Assembly: GCF_031199965.1 (NCBI RefSeq)
Contig: NZ_CP133605.1
Coordinates: forward strand, 5,375,001 to 5,439,000
Direction of reading: 5' to 3'
From: Paenibacillus sp. D2_2
GTDB taxonomy: Bacteria > Bacillota > Bacilli > Paenibacillales > Paenibacillaceae
DNA: 64,000 nt
The notes under the pieces were generated by a model that saw only the letters and a program-made list of their open reading frames with translations, did not search any database and was not told the origin of the DNA. Of this stretch, positions 47,421-56,917 are shown piece after piece; position 1 is the first letter of the stretch, and each line of letters starts with the position of its first letter. The position numbers were made by a program, and so were the translations under genes.

Positions 47421-48449
47421 ATGGCAGCGATGGAATTGCAAACGAAGGAAAAATTGGACATGGACAGACTGCTCCGGCAAGCTAAACGCGGCGAGGCCGA
47501 GGCTCAATTTGCTCTAGGTGAGGTATACCGCAATTTTAAAGACTATTGGCGTGCTATTTATTGGTTGAAGAAGGCCGCAAAGCAGGGATGGGCTCAAGCT
47601 GGACTAGCCATTGCCGATATTTATCGTACCCAAAACAAGCACAAGAAGGCCGAGAAATGGTACAGTGCTGCGGAACAAATGGGCTTGGACGCTTCCGATC
47701 TCAATGATCATGATTATCGCGAGGATGACGTAGAGTCAATGGCATCTGACTCTTCCAGCCTCTCTGAGCTAACCAACGATGGAACAGAATCATTCGAGGA
47801 TTGTGAGACCGCGGCAGCCGAAGGTGATGTGGAAGCGATGTATCGCCTTGGAACCTATTATGAGGATCAGAACAACACCCAGATGGCCGTCCACTGGTAC
47901 GATCTGGCCGTTGTAGAAGGACATATCCAGGCCGCATTTAATCTGGCCCTGATCTATTCCAAAGCAGGACAAAAGAAATATGCCCTGGAGCTGTTCAAGC
48001 TGGCGGCCGAGGAAGGTCATGATCAGGCCCAGTACCGGCTATCTCTGCTGTTGATTGCGGAAGGACAGAGGAATGAGGCCAAGAAGTGGTGCGAGATGGC
48101 GGCAAGACAAGGTCTAATCAACGCACAATTCCAGATGGCTGCCCTGTTGGAAGAAGAACAGCGGTTCGATGAAGCGATTGAATGGTATACGGTTGCCGCC
48201 AACAAGGGAGACATTGACTCACAATATAATCTTGCCAACTTACTTGCCCAGAAGGGTGACCTTACGGAAGCGATGAGATGGTTCCAAGCTGCGGCTGAGC
48301 AGGGCGACGCCATGGCTCAACATAATTATGCCATCTTATTGCATCAGGCAGGTCGGATTGACGAAGCGTTAACGATGTACAAGGCGGCCGCAAGACAAGG
48401 CCTGGAGGTTAGTCAGCAAGTGCTGCAGAGGAAAAAAGAAACCTGGTAG
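47421..48449 (+). CDS. Sel1-like repeat protein
   Basis: 342 residues from ATG 47421 after AAAGGA. It has about seven Sel1/TPR-like units of 36 residues, e.g. AEAQFALGEVYRNFKDYWRA, VEAMYRLGTYYEDQNNTQMA, IDSQYNLANLLAQKGDLTEA, AMAQHNYAILLHQAGRIDEA. An acidic Ser-rich insert (SMASDSSSLSELTNDGTESF) splits the array. No signal peptide. A protein-interaction scaffold is the family role; partner unknown. Confidence 0.85.
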   Translation: MAAMELQTKEKLDMDRLLRQAKRGEAEAQFALGEVYRNFKDYWRAIYWLKKAAKQGWAQAGLAIADIYRTQNKHKKAEKWYSAAEQMGLDASDLNDHDYREDDVESMASDSSSLSELTNDGTESFEDCETAAAEGDVEAMYRLGTYYEDQNNTQMAVHWYDLAVVEGHIQAAFNLALIYSKAGQKKYALELFKLAAEEGHDQAQYRLSLLLIAEGQRNEAKKWCEMAARQGLINAQFQMAALLEEEQRFDEAIEWYTVAANKGDIDSQYNLANLLAQKGDLTEAMRWFQAAAEQGDAMAQHNYAILLHQAGRIDEALTMYKAAARQGLEVSQQVLQRKKETW

Positions 48450-48470
48450 AGGTTATTCTAGGTTGTGGCT

Positions 48471-48516
48471 AGACGGCTTTGCGATACAGGAGATATCGCA
48501 TATGCCGTCTTTTTTA
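48471..48516 (+). terminator. Terminator after the Sel1 gene
   Basis: AGACGGC (48471-48477) pairs with GCCGTCT (48504-48510), GCGATA/TATCGC inside, then TTTTTTAT. Confidence 0.9.
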
Positions 48517-48531
48517 TAAGCCTGAGTATGG

Positions 48532-49119
48532 TCAATGGCTCACTGCCTGAAAATATCGCTGTACCCGCTCCAGCTTCTGTTCCTGCCTTCCCTTCGCGCT
48601 CTCCATATTTCCAAATTCAAAAAATTTAACGCTACGAATGCCAACATACTGGAGCAAGGCCTTACGCATTAACACCTTATGCGCATTGTTCAACCAGAAC
48701 AGCGGATAGAGCGCCGGTCCCTTCATTACCGAGATACAGACGGCCGATTTCCCCTTCAATAACCCCTCCGGGAGTAAACCACCCTTGTCCTGATAAGCGA
48801 ATCCCGAGGCGAACATTCTATCGATATATCCAAGCAGCATCGCCGGAGGACGTCCCCACCAAATTGGATAAATAAAAATAATTTTTTCCGCCCAGATCAA
48901 TCGTTCTCGATACCCCTCAAGGCTCGGTTCTTTATGCATATCTCTCCGACGCCTCTGTTCATTGAAGACCAGCACAGGGTCGAAGCCTTCCTTATACAAA
49001 TCAAGCACCTTAACCTCATCTACCTCTGTATTCTCTTGGCAGCCCTGAATTGTTCTCTGCAAAAATGCATGGCTAAGGCTTTGGCGGTTCGGATGTGTAT
49101 AAATGATCAGCACGTTCAT
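48532..49119 (-). CDS. NAD(P)H-dependent quinone/flavin oxidoreductase
   Basis: 195 residues, flavodoxin-like fold of the NQO/KefF/MdaB group: IIYTHPNRQSLSHAF at the N-terminus binds flavin phosphate, FIYPIWWGRPPAMLLGYIDR is the classic second motif, and FAYQDKGGLLPEGLLKGKSA the third. ATG 49119 follows GGAGAGAG. Divergent from a MarR gene with palindromes between, so it is likely induced by quinones or other electrophiles through that regulator. Confidence 0.88.
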   Translation of the reverse strand: MNVLIIYTHPNRQSLSHAFLQRTIQGCQENTEVDEVKVLDLYKEGFDPVLVFNEQRRRRDMHKEPSLEGYRERLIWAEKIIFIYPIWWGRPPAMLLGYIDRMFASGFAYQDKGGLLPEGLLKGKSAVCISVMKGPALYPLFWLNNAHKVLMRKALLQYVGIRSVKFFEFGNMESAKGRQEQKLERVQRYFQAVSH

Positions 49120-49136
49120 TTCTCTCTCTCCTTTGC

Positions 49137-49204
49137 TTATCATTTGATAACAATATCATATCCAGTCATAAATTAGTTGTCAAATGATAATTGTTATTTG
49201 ATAA
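49137..49204. promoter_or_regulatory. MarR-type operators in the divergent promoter region
   Basis: TTATCATTTGATAA (49137-49150) has perfect 6-bp arms. TTGTCAAATGATAA (49177-49190) differs at one pair, and a weaker third copy TTGTTATTTGATAA follows directly (49191-49204). The first two are 40 bases apart, about four helical turns. Confidence 0.6.
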
Positions 49205-49237
49205 TTAGTTTGTTATCTTGTGAGGGAGGTGATTCTG

Positions 49238-49681
49238 TTGGACAAAGCTCTCCTGTTCCAAAAATTCGTTAAATTTACGACATTTGTACATCAAATGACC
49301 CATGAGATCACGATGGGTGTCAGAGAAGATACAATTACTCCCCTTCAATACAGCATTCTGGAATATATCGCTGTGACTGGGCTTGTAACTCCAAGTCAAA
49401 TCAGCGATTGCCTGTATATCTCTCTGCCGAATACGAGCCGCGAGATCAAGAAGCTAGCTCAGAAGGGGCTATGTGAAAAATATACAGCTCCTGAGGATCG
49501 GCGCATGCAGTACATCCGCCTTACCTATCAAGGAGAGATTATGATTAACAAGGCATTTGCCACCATTGAAGCTCGCTTCTGGGAACGGGCCGGGCATATG
49601 ACCACAGAGGAGATGGCCGAGATCGAGCAGGCTATCGAATTGCTGGAATCGAAGGTATTCCATAAGGGGAAGCCCCTGTAA
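49238..49681 (+). CDS. MarR-family transcriptional regulator
   Basis: 147 residues from a TTG at 49238 after GAGGGAGGTG. The winged helix is TPSQISDCLYISLPNTSREI and wing EKYTAPEDRRMQYIRLT; the ends form the dimer helices. One Cys (ISDCLYIS) lies in the recognition region, which could sense electrophiles. It is divergent to the quinone oxidoreductase gene and most likely represses it and itself. Confidence 0.9.
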   Translation: MDKALLFQKFVKFTTFVHQMTHEITMGVREDTITPLQYSILEYIAVTGLVTPSQISDCLYISLPNTSREIKKLAQKGLCEKYTAPEDRRMQYIRLTYQGEIMINKAFATIEARFWERAGHMTTEEMAEIEQAIELLESKVFHKGKPL

Positions 49682-49721
49682 GCATTGCGGTTGAAAGACC
49701 CTGAATATACACAAAAAAAGA

Positions 49722-49750
49722 ACCCCTATCAGACAAATTGATAGGGGCTC
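49722..49750 (-). terminator. Terminator of the zinc-ribbon protein gene
   Basis: CCCCTATCA pairs with TGATAGGGG; on the minus strand TTCTTTTTTTG follows. It may also serve the convergent marR gene. Confidence 0.8.
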
Positions 49751-49761
49751 CTGTTCATAAG

Positions 49762-52317
49762 CTAGAAAATGTATCCAAATCTCAATGGAAGCATGGTCTC
49801 GACAGAATTATCGATCAGCTTCTTCTCATTCTTGCCACGGTATTCCCACAGGTCGCCAGATTTCTTGCTGACGCTGTAATCTGTAATATAGAAGAGATGA
49901 TTGCCTTTATCGTAATTGTAGAAGCTCACATCATCATTAATTTTTACACTTTCGCCTTGCCCATGCTTTGAATATAAGGAGCCCATATGGCGCTTGGTGT
50001 TGTAATCGGCAATATAGAGTACCGTGTTATCCTCTGGATAGATGGCCGTATTACCTATTTGGACATCAAAAGCGATCTTCGTCTTCTTCCCATCCGAATA
50101 AGTGGCTAACTCACCCTTACCATCCTTCACGTCCTTGTAATACCAGATCACACCGTCCAGAATCCTATATTGGTCGACATTCTCGTCAATCACTTTGCGA
50201 TTGCCGAGTTTGCCATCTAATGCGTCAGAAACGACCAGTGTACCGGAAGATTTACTTAGATCCCCTTCCATATAGTACAGCTTCTTGCCATCTAAACTGA
50301 ATTGAAAGCCGTAATAGCCCTCAGCTTCTCCAGTCATCTCTTGCTCCAAACCGCCATTCAGTATGATATACCTGCCCTTGCTCTCCATCTCAGATGAATC
50401 GCCCTCGAAGTGATCTCTAGCATCATAGATGCTCTTGATCTCCGAAATTTTAATTTTGCCAACTGGACCTTTATCTGTATTCGCCTTGGAATAGATTACT
50501 GATTTATTAGCTACATCCGCGAAGTTGACCCAGCCGATATTATCGACTAGCTCTTTCTCCTTCCCTTCCGAATAGAAGAACAATTGCTTGCTTGTCGTGG
50601 AGATTTCTTCTTCCTTCAAGCTACTACGGAGACTATCGCGGTCAAGCTTGTCCATATAGATATCGTAAGCTTCATAATATTTGTCATAATCGACCTCAGT
50701 CGATGTATACTCATATCCCCATGCATCATAAGTATATTCATACTCGAAATCACTATAGTGAGGTTCCGTTATCTTCAGGTCGCTATCTGCCAGATCGTCA
50801 TCAACTAGATCAGCAAGTTTGGTCTTATTCTCGTTCGTACGCGTGAAGTAGAACACTCCGTTGCTATCACTAGATTCGATGGTAGTGAAGTCAGCAATCA
50901 GCTTCTGCTTGTCCTTGCCCTCCTCTTTCAGATAGAGCGAGTTATAGTTCAAATCGTCTAGATCACCGTTGTTCTTGACATAATAGATCTTCTTGAAATC
51001 ATCACTATAGTTAACAACATAGCTGACCTCACTGTCGATCTTCACTCTGTCGCTCTTCCCATCAAGCGATTTGATAAACAAATCGTAGCTATAGGAATCC
51101 GAATCCGTCGCTTTCGTGTACATCACCATGGACTCGTCTTTAGAAATAAAATAGTATCCATGCACGTCGTTGTCGACCAGTTTCTCCTCTTTCAAATCGT
51201 TGATGTATAGACTGCCGCTGTACTCTTTCTCATCATAATTTTTGAAATAGAGTACACGGTCTCCTGATTCAGTAATTTGAAATGGAGCATATTTATTAGC
51301 GCCAATGCTTATATTCGAAGCTACACGTTCCCCTTGATCCACATCTTCCTTCTTGGATTTAGCCATCTTAGCCGGATCATTGTAATACAGATTAGCGGTA
51401 CCATCATCCCGAACCTTGCCCAGATAGAACATGCGTGAGCCGTTCTTATTGAATTTAATCCAGTGCCCAATCCCCTCACCCAATATGGAAAACTCCGTAC
51501 TGTCGTCATCCGAGAAATACGACAAGTTGAGATACTCATCCTTGGTGTTATCATCCAGATCGAGCCAGTTCTTTACCGCCTTAACAGGCTCACTCTTGCC
51601 AGCAGTCAGCATCAAATCCTTATCCTTAACGTAGATCAAAGCTGAATTGGATTTGGAAGCATTAAGCGATATTATTGTCCAAACAGCGCCGCCAACGAGT
51701 AAAAGACCGATCAGAATAGCGCCGATAATAAGCGGAATCTTCAGTTTCGACTTCTTCTTCCCGGAGCCTTCAAGAGCATCGGCGATTTCATTCCAGGCCG
51801 GAGTAGCTGCAGGCGTAGAGCCTATCGCGCCGTTCACACTCTGCATGGTCGGTACATTTCCCGCTGGTGGAACCACCGAAGGAATGGCAGCTGGTACTGA
51901 ATTTGTCATTACGGGCACGGTTGGAGGTACCTCATTTAACGCAGCAGAACTCCCAGCATCATTTGTAGGTGAAGCAGGCGTCGGCGTCTCTACGGGTGCT
52001 GCCGGTTGAATAGGCGCTACCTGTTCCGCTGGTGTATCGACAGATGCGGGAATAGTATTCTCTCCTGACGGTATAGACAAGGTGGACACATCATCGGACG
52101 GAGCCGGAGTCCCCTCTATCGTTGGCTCAACTGAGGTCGGCACTGCTGCTGCAGGCTGTTCCGGGCTTACAGGCACAGTAGATTCTACCTGAGGTTCGAC
52201 ACCGGTTGATCCCTCTACTGAAGTAGGTTCCTCCTGTGAGAACGGTTGGCCGCATTCTCTACAGAATTTAGCGGACTCCCTTCTAGGAGCACCACAATTT
52301 TCACAAAACTTATCCAT
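49762..52317 (-). CDS. Zinc-ribbon membrane protein with beta-propeller-like exterior
   Basis: 851 residues from ATG 52317. Residues 1-30 form a double-CxxC zinc ribbon (CENCGAP ... CRECGQP), then a 150-residue Pro/Thr/Ser/Val-rich disordered linker, a single membrane helix (IPLIIGAILIGLLLVGGAVW) at about 210, and 600 residues outside with repeated SLDGK/YYMEG-type beta units like TolB or DPP-IV propellers (FSLDGKKLYYMEGD, KDESMVMYTKATD). No protease triad seen. Topology puts the zinc ribbon in the cytoplasm. Possible signal sensor; function unknown. Confidence 0.75.
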   Translation of the reverse strand: MDKFCENCGAPRRESAKFCRECGQPFSQEEPTSVEGSTGVEPQVESTVPVSPEQPAAAVPTSVEPTIEGTPAPSDDVSTLSIPSGENTIPASVDTPAEQVAPIQPAAPVETPTPASPTNDAGSSAALNEVPPTVPVMTNSVPAAIPSVVPPAGNVPTMQSVNGAIGSTPAATPAWNEIADALEGSGKKKSKLKIPLIIGAILIGLLLVGGAVWTIISLNASKSNSALIYVKDKDLMLTAGKSEPVKAVKNWLDLDDNTKDEYLNLSYFSDDDSTEFSILGEGIGHWIKFNKNGSRMFYLGKVRDDGTANLYYNDPAKMAKSKKEDVDQGERVASNISIGANKYAPFQITESGDRVLYFKNYDEKEYSGSLYINDLKEEKLVDNDVHGYYFISKDESMVMYTKATDSDSYSYDLFIKSLDGKSDRVKIDSEVSYVVNYSDDFKKIYYVKNNGDLDDLNYNSLYLKEEGKDKQKLIADFTTIESSDSNGVFYFTRTNENKTKLADLVDDDLADSDLKITEPHYSDFEYEYTYDAWGYEYTSTEVDYDKYYEAYDIYMDKLDRDSLRSSLKEEEISTTSKQLFFYSEGKEKELVDNIGWVNFADVANKSVIYSKANTDKGPVGKIKISEIKSIYDARDHFEGDSSEMESKGRYIILNGGLEQEMTGEAEGYYGFQFSLDGKKLYYMEGDLSKSSGTLVVSDALDGKLGNRKVIDENVDQYRILDGVIWYYKDVKDGKGELATYSDGKKTKIAFDVQIGNTAIYPEDNTVLYIADYNTKRHMGSLYSKHGQGESVKINDDVSFYNYDKGNHLFYITDYSVSKKSGDLWEYRGKNEKKLIDNSVETMLPLRFGYIF

Positions 52318-52971
52318 GCTTTCTATCAATTCCCCTCTTCTTCTTATTGTCCGTTCCCCAGCAGACTTTTGAAAGAACAAACTAGGAGACGACTATCCTG
52401 CCTGGGCCTATCTCATTTTTTTGAGCAATTAGCTCAATCTATCAAATGTCATGTCATCAAATCGCTAGCGTTAGAAATTCGTCTCGAGAGGCTTTATTAA
52501 GCGGTAATTCTCGATTGGCTCCGACGGGGCATGCCTCATTATTTAGGCAAATTGGGAGGTTCCTTGAGAGGTATACGGCTGTTGAAATAGTTATGTATGT
52601 CATATAGAAATTAATTATCGAGACAACAACACAGAGCATTGCCGGCAGCGGCTAAATATATGTATGTAGAAACATTCCATTCGACCTTATGTATGTCTTC
52701 AACTTGCTGAGACGAGCGCCCCTGACCCCTGATTTGACAGGTGAGAACCCCCTGAGTACCTTGACATTGTATAGATAGGATAGATTACCCAAACTTTCCA
52801 GTCTCCTTTAAGAATATAGTATATATAGATCAACAATCCTGCGCCATAGTTTTACTTAAAATTTCTTTTATCGACATCTTGCGAGATTATTTTCTAAGCC
52901 TCATCTCGCCCACAATGCTATATAATCATCATAAATACGAACTGTTCTACCAAGGAGGCGACATTCACTAA
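52318..52971. other. Intergenic region, no gene supported
   Basis: About 650 bases. There is a TTGACA at 52761 without a convincing -10, and TATAAT at 52921 that may serve the exonuclease gene. A small palindrome TTGAGC/GCTCAA lies at 52421-52437. Short frames (one of 19 codons near 52530) lack ribosome sites. The AT-rich part after 52780 looks like promoter DNA; nothing else is supported. Confidence 0.5.
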
Positions 52972-54032
52972 ATGATCAGGCTGACACTTAAAGGAATCAT
53001 CTGGATTGTACTCACACTTATCGCTGTATTTGCCATCTTCCTTATCTACATCACTGCCACTGACTATAAACCCGCAGCCGAGGTTAAGCTCACGGTAGAT
53101 CGCAATCCTGAACTCAGACTCGAGCAAGGCAAGCCTTTCTCTATCACGACGTTCAACATCGGTTATGCCGGACTTGATCAAGGGCAAGATTTCTTCATGG
53201 ATGGCGGTAGCATGTCCCGTTCCAGCAGCCGCGACCAGACGGAGACCAATCTACAGGCGATCACCCATTTTCTAGAAAATGAGGGCTCCAGCTTCTACTT
53301 GCTGCAGGAGGTAGATGTCAATTCCTCAAGAAGCAACCACATCAATGAGGTCAAGCACATCAGCGATACGCTACAGAGCTACGGCAATACTTTCGCTTAC
53401 AACTACAAAGTACCATGGGTACCCGTCCCCATTACTAAACCAATGGGCGCAGTAAAAAGTGGCTTGTTGACCTTATCCTCCTTCCACAGCATAAGCCAGA
53501 CCCGCTACGATCTGCCCGGTAAGGAGAGTTGGCCGGTTCAATTATTCGAACTGGACCGCGCCTTTATTGAGAACAGAATTCCAGTAGATCAAGGTAAAGA
53601 GCTGATCCTAATTAATCTGCACTTGTCAGCCTTTGATAAAGGCGGCAAAATCCGCAAGCAGCAGCTCGACTTCTTGGAGAAATATATCCAGCGGGAAATA
53701 GATAAAGACAACTATCTGATCATCGGTGGTGATTGGAATCATGCCCTTCCTGGCACGGATCCTAGCTTATTCCCGACTAAGCAGGAGTGGCCGGAATGGT
53801 TGCAGCCATTTCCAGACAACTTCGGCCCTAGTGATTTCAAATGGGCTGTAGACCCTAGTACACCCAGCGTGCGGACCGTGGACACCGCCTATCAGGAAGG
53901 CGTTAATTTCCTAGCCGTCATCGACGGCTTCCTCGTATCCCCAATGTCGAGGTTGTAAGTGTCACTGGACACAATCTAGGCTTCAGCAACAGCGATCACA
54001 ATCCGGTGACTGGGCAATTTATTCTGAAATAG
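52972..54032 (+). CDS. Membrane-anchored endonuclease/exonuclease/phosphatase family protein (frame break)
   Basis: About 353 residues. An N-terminal membrane anchor (IIWIVLTLIAVFAIFLIYI) precedes an EEP fold: SITTFNIGYAG, LLQEVD (metal Glu), LINLHLSAFDKG, IIGGDWNHAL and, after the frame break, SNSDHNPVTGQF, the final Asp-His motif. The break is at about 53939-53943, a C run one base short; restored, it reads LVSPNVEVVSVTGHNLGFSN. ATG follows AAGGAGG. Members include phosphodiesterases and sphingomyelinase-like enzymes; the substrate is unknown. Confidence 0.85.
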
Positions 54033-54048
54033 CAATCGAGCATCATGG

Positions 54049-54082
54049 AGCTCTGTTCCTTTACAGGACAGGGCTTTATTTC
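54049..54082 (+). terminator. Terminator after the exonuclease-phosphatase gene
   Basis: AGCTCTGTTCCT and AGGACAGGGCT pair around TTAC, then TTATTTCTTC. Confidence 0.7.
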
Positions 54083-54165
54083 TTCTCAAACAATCTCATA
54101 TAAGTTGAGCAGAGTAACAGGTGAGTACTACCTGATCACTTTGTGTCCTATAGCAAACTTTTTAA

Positions 54166-54200
54166 AGGACCCCTTATCATGAAAATGAAAGGGGTTTCTC
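54166..54200 (+). terminator. Leader hairpin before the yesM-like gene
   Basis: ACCCCTT and AAGGGGT flank a 13-base loop, followed by TTCTCTTTC. It lies less than 60 bases before the kinase start and could terminate or attenuate. Confidence 0.45.
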
Positions 54201-54257
54201 TTTCAGAACAGGCATGTATATTAAATGAGGAGTACTATCGAAGGGGAGTGTCGCTGT

Positions 54258-56036
54258 TTGAACAAGCTACATGGATGGAATACACTACGCAACCAGATCT
54301 TCATTGGGTTCATGCTCGTGATGATCATCGTACTAACTGCCATTGGAGTGTTCACCTATAATCAAGTCTCCGTCCTGTTGCGTGCCAGCGCTGAACGGCA
54401 TATTAAGCAGACAGCCGTCCAGACGACTGGCAAACTAGATGCTTTGTTCCAGCAGATCGATTCCTTGATGATGCAGGTCTCTACCAATAGCTTGGTACAG
54501 AAGAAGCTCGCGCAGGAAATGGACGACCAGACACTTAGCTTCTCTGAGCGTCAATCGCTTCAGGAGGAAGTGCGCAGCTATGAAGCATATGCAACCGGAA
54601 TCCGTTCTCTGGAGTTGTATACTTCGGATTACCGCAGATTGCTGCCGCTGGATGATGTTCAGCTCAATGATCGGGTTCCGAAGCCCTGGATTCAGCTAGC
54701 CGACAAACAGAAAGGCCGGCTTGTATGGCTCGGATTGGATCCGCTGGATCCGAATACTGTCATTGCGATCCGCAGCGTCAGATTAATAGATCGTTCCTAT
54801 ATGCATGCCGGGTATTTGATGCTGCGCATCGACCGTAATTATTTCGAACTCGCCGGAACCACCGATGAGTCCGGAGAAGATAGCCGTGAAACGATGCTAT
54901 TATTCGATGGCGCAGGCCATGAGATCATCGCTGATTCTCCACTCAGGCTGAACAAAGATATATTGCTCGATATGAATCATGATTCGGTAACGATCGATGG
55001 AGAGACCTTCATTGAAGTAAGGCACCAGTCGGAGCTAAGCGGCTGGACACTGGTCATTCTAACCCCGGCCAGATATACGACCGAAGGCATATCCGTCCTG
55101 CAGACAGCGCTCTTCGTCTCTATTGCTGTAGGCGGGTTCCTATTCCTGATCTGCTCCTTTATTTTATCAACGATGATTACTAGGCCAATCCTAAATCTAA
55201 TCCGGACGATGCGTGGAGCAAGGTTCGGTACCTTGAAGCGTAATCCGGACAAGTCATCGACGATGGAGCTCATGGAGCTGAATCATACGTATAACCAAAT
55301 GGTAGATTCCATGAATGAGATGATTCAGGTTGTCTATCAGAAGGAGATCATTCAGAGTCGTACCGAACTAAAGGCGCTGCAAGCCCAGATCAACCCGCAT
55401 TTCCTCTTCAACACCTTGGAAGCCTTCTTCTGGGCGCTAGACGAGAAGGGTGAAGACGAGCTGGCCGACAACGTACTAGCCATGTCGGGATTATTCCGTT
55501 ACGTCATCAGTCGTTCTGATGATGTTGAATGGGTGACCATCGGGAATGAAGTGGATCATGCAGAGTTATATTTTAAAATTATGGAAATGAGGCTTATCGA
55601 TCGTCTAGAATGGAGAATTGACATTGAGGATGCTTTCCGTCATATCCCTATTCCGAAGCTGATGATTCAGCCTTTAGTTGAGAATGCGATTATGCACGGT
55701 GTTGAGAAAAGTAACGAACCTGGCACGGTGGTCCTATCAATCCAGGCTTCAGACCGAAAGGGCTATACGAGAGTTACGGTATCCGATAGCGGGCCTGGGA
55801 TGGATGAGAGTAAGCTCAATGAACTGTATAACACCTTGCAAACAGATGAGATGCATCATTCTGGGAAACAAGGAATTGGCTTGATTAACGTTGAGCGCAG
55901 ACTTCGTCTATACTATGATTCCAAGGCGTCCGGGTTAACGATAGAAAGCCAGCTTGGACAAGGAACCTCAATCATGTTCGAAATTCCTAATGAATTTCAA
56001 GGAGGGGAAACACATGAAAACCATTCTTATCGTTGA
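54258..56036 (+). CDS. Sensor histidine kinase, YesM/LytS type
   Basis: 592 residues. Helix one (IFIGFMLVMIIVLTAIGVF), an extracellular sensor domain of about 270 residues, helix two (ALFVSIAVGGFLFLICSFIL), a HAMP region, and a His_kinase domain with LQAQINPHFLFNTLEAFFW (phospho-His in NPHFLFN) and ATPase N-box PLVENAIMHGVEK and G-box VSDSGPGMDE. TTG start at 54258 after AAGGGGAG gives the family-typical MNKLHGWNTLRNQIF. It overlaps the regulator gene and lies before a sugar ABC operon that it probably controls. Confidence 0.9.
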   Translation: MNKLHGWNTLRNQIFIGFMLVMIIVLTAIGVFTYNQVSVLLRASAERHIKQTAVQTTGKLDALFQQIDSLMMQVSTNSLVQKKLAQEMDDQTLSFSERQSLQEEVRSYEAYATGIRSLELYTSDYRRLLPLDDVQLNDRVPKPWIQLADKQKGRLVWLGLDPLDPNTVIAIRSVRLIDRSYMHAGYLMLRIDRNYFELAGTTDESGEDSRETMLLFDGAGHEIIADSPLRLNKDILLDMNHDSVTIDGETFIEVRHQSELSGWTLVILTPARYTTEGISVLQTALFVSIAVGGFLFLICSFILSTMITRPILNLIRTMRGARFGTLKRNPDKSSTMELMELNHTYNQMVDSMNEMIQVVYQKEIIQSRTELKALQAQINPHFLFNTLEAFFWALDEKGEDELADNVLAMSGLFRYVISRSDDVEWVTIGNEVDHAELYFKIMEMRLIDRLEWRIDIEDAFRHIPIPKLMIQPLVENAIMHGVEKSNEPGTVVLSIQASDRKGYTRVTVSDSGPGMDESKLNELYNTLQTDEMHHSGKQGIGLINVERRLRLYYDSKASGLTIESQLGQGTSIMFEIPNEFQGGETHENHSYR

Positions 56037-56793
56037 TGATGAACCGAGAACAAGACAAGGGATCAAACGCACTCTGGAGGCCTGGTCTCCCGGTCACTAT
56101 CATTTCGAGACCTTAGCTAGCGCCCAGGAAGCAATGGACTGGCTGGAGTCGAATGAAGCTGTCCTGCTAATCACGGATATTCGTATGCCTGAGATTACGG
56201 GACTTCGGCTGATCGAAGAAATTAACGGTAAACATCCTTCTCTATTCGTCATCGTTATCTCCGGATACTCCGAATTTGAATATGCCAGAACCGCTCTGCA
56301 ATATGGTGTAATCGATTATTTATTGAAACCGATCGACAAGAATAAATTAACTCATGCCGTTGAGGTAGCACTGGAGAGGAACGACCAGCAACAGAGAATC
56401 GAGCGAATGGAGAAAATCGTCGATACCCGGCTAATGGATACGTCAGACGGAAATAATCAATACAGCGAACCCGTACGGGAAGCCATTAACTATATTGAAG
56501 CCCATCTGGAGGAACCGATCTCCTTGCGTGAGCTGGCAGAGGTATCGCATATGAATGCCAATTACTTCAGCGTGCTGTTCAAAGAGCATACCGGGCTGAC
56601 TTTTAGCGATTATCTAACCAGACGCAGAGTTCAGCGGGCGAAGGAACTGATTGTTGGTACAAAATTATCGGTAAATGAAATCTCCGAGCGCGTCGGGTAC
56701 CAGACCGCAAAATACTTCATCAAGGTCTTCAGGAAGCTTGAAGGCATGAGTCCAGGACAATATAGACAACAAATGAATGAGAGCAACAACTGA
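56014..56793 (+). CDS. AraC-type response regulator, YesN type
   Basis: 259 residues: receiver domain (ILIVDDEPRTRQG, phospho-Asp in LLITDIRMPE, Lys in LLKPIDKNK) and C-terminal AraC DNA-binding domain (SLRELAEVSHMNANYFSVLF, VNEISERVGYQTAKYFIKVF). It is shorter than many YesN proteins because the linker is brief. ATG 56014 follows AAGGAGGGG and overlaps the kinase gene by 23 bases. Likely activator of the ABC genes that follow. Confidence 0.92.
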   Translation: MKTILIVDDEPRTRQGIKRTLEAWSPGHYHFETLASAQEAMDWLESNEAVLLITDIRMPEITGLRLIEEINGKHPSLFVIVISGYSEFEYARTALQYGVIDYLLKPIDKNKLTHAVEVALERNDQQQRIERMEKIVDTRLMDTSDGNNQYSEPVREAINYIEAHLEEPISLRELAEVSHMNANYFSVLFKEHTGLTFSDYLTRRRVQRAKELIVGTKLSVNEISERVGYQTAKYFIKVFRKLEGMSPGQYRQQMNESNN

Positions 56794-56825
56794 TAATAGT
56801 GGTATTAGTCCTAATCTCAGTTACC

Positions 56826-56854
56826 TTACAAGTCTTTAACTCTAGAGATACAAT
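56826..56854 (+). promoter_or_regulatory. Promoter of the sugar ABC operon
   Basis: TTACAA (56826-56831), 17-base spacer, TACAAT (56849-56854). Start of transcription near 56861, inside the cre site. Confidence 0.5.
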
Positions 56855-56860
56855 TTAATT

Positions 56861-56876
56861 ATTAAAGCGTTTACAG
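56861..56876. promoter_or_regulatory. CcpA (cre) site of the sugar ABC operon
   Basis: ATTAAAGCGTTTACAG matches the cre consensus WTGNAARCGNWWWCAW at 14 of 16 positions. It covers the predicted transcription start, a classic position for catabolite repression. A second AAGCGCTT palindrome follows at 56878. Confidence 0.65.
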
Positions 56877-56917
56877 AAAGCGCTTGATAATTTCTTTTAG
56901 AAAAGGGGACCTACAGC

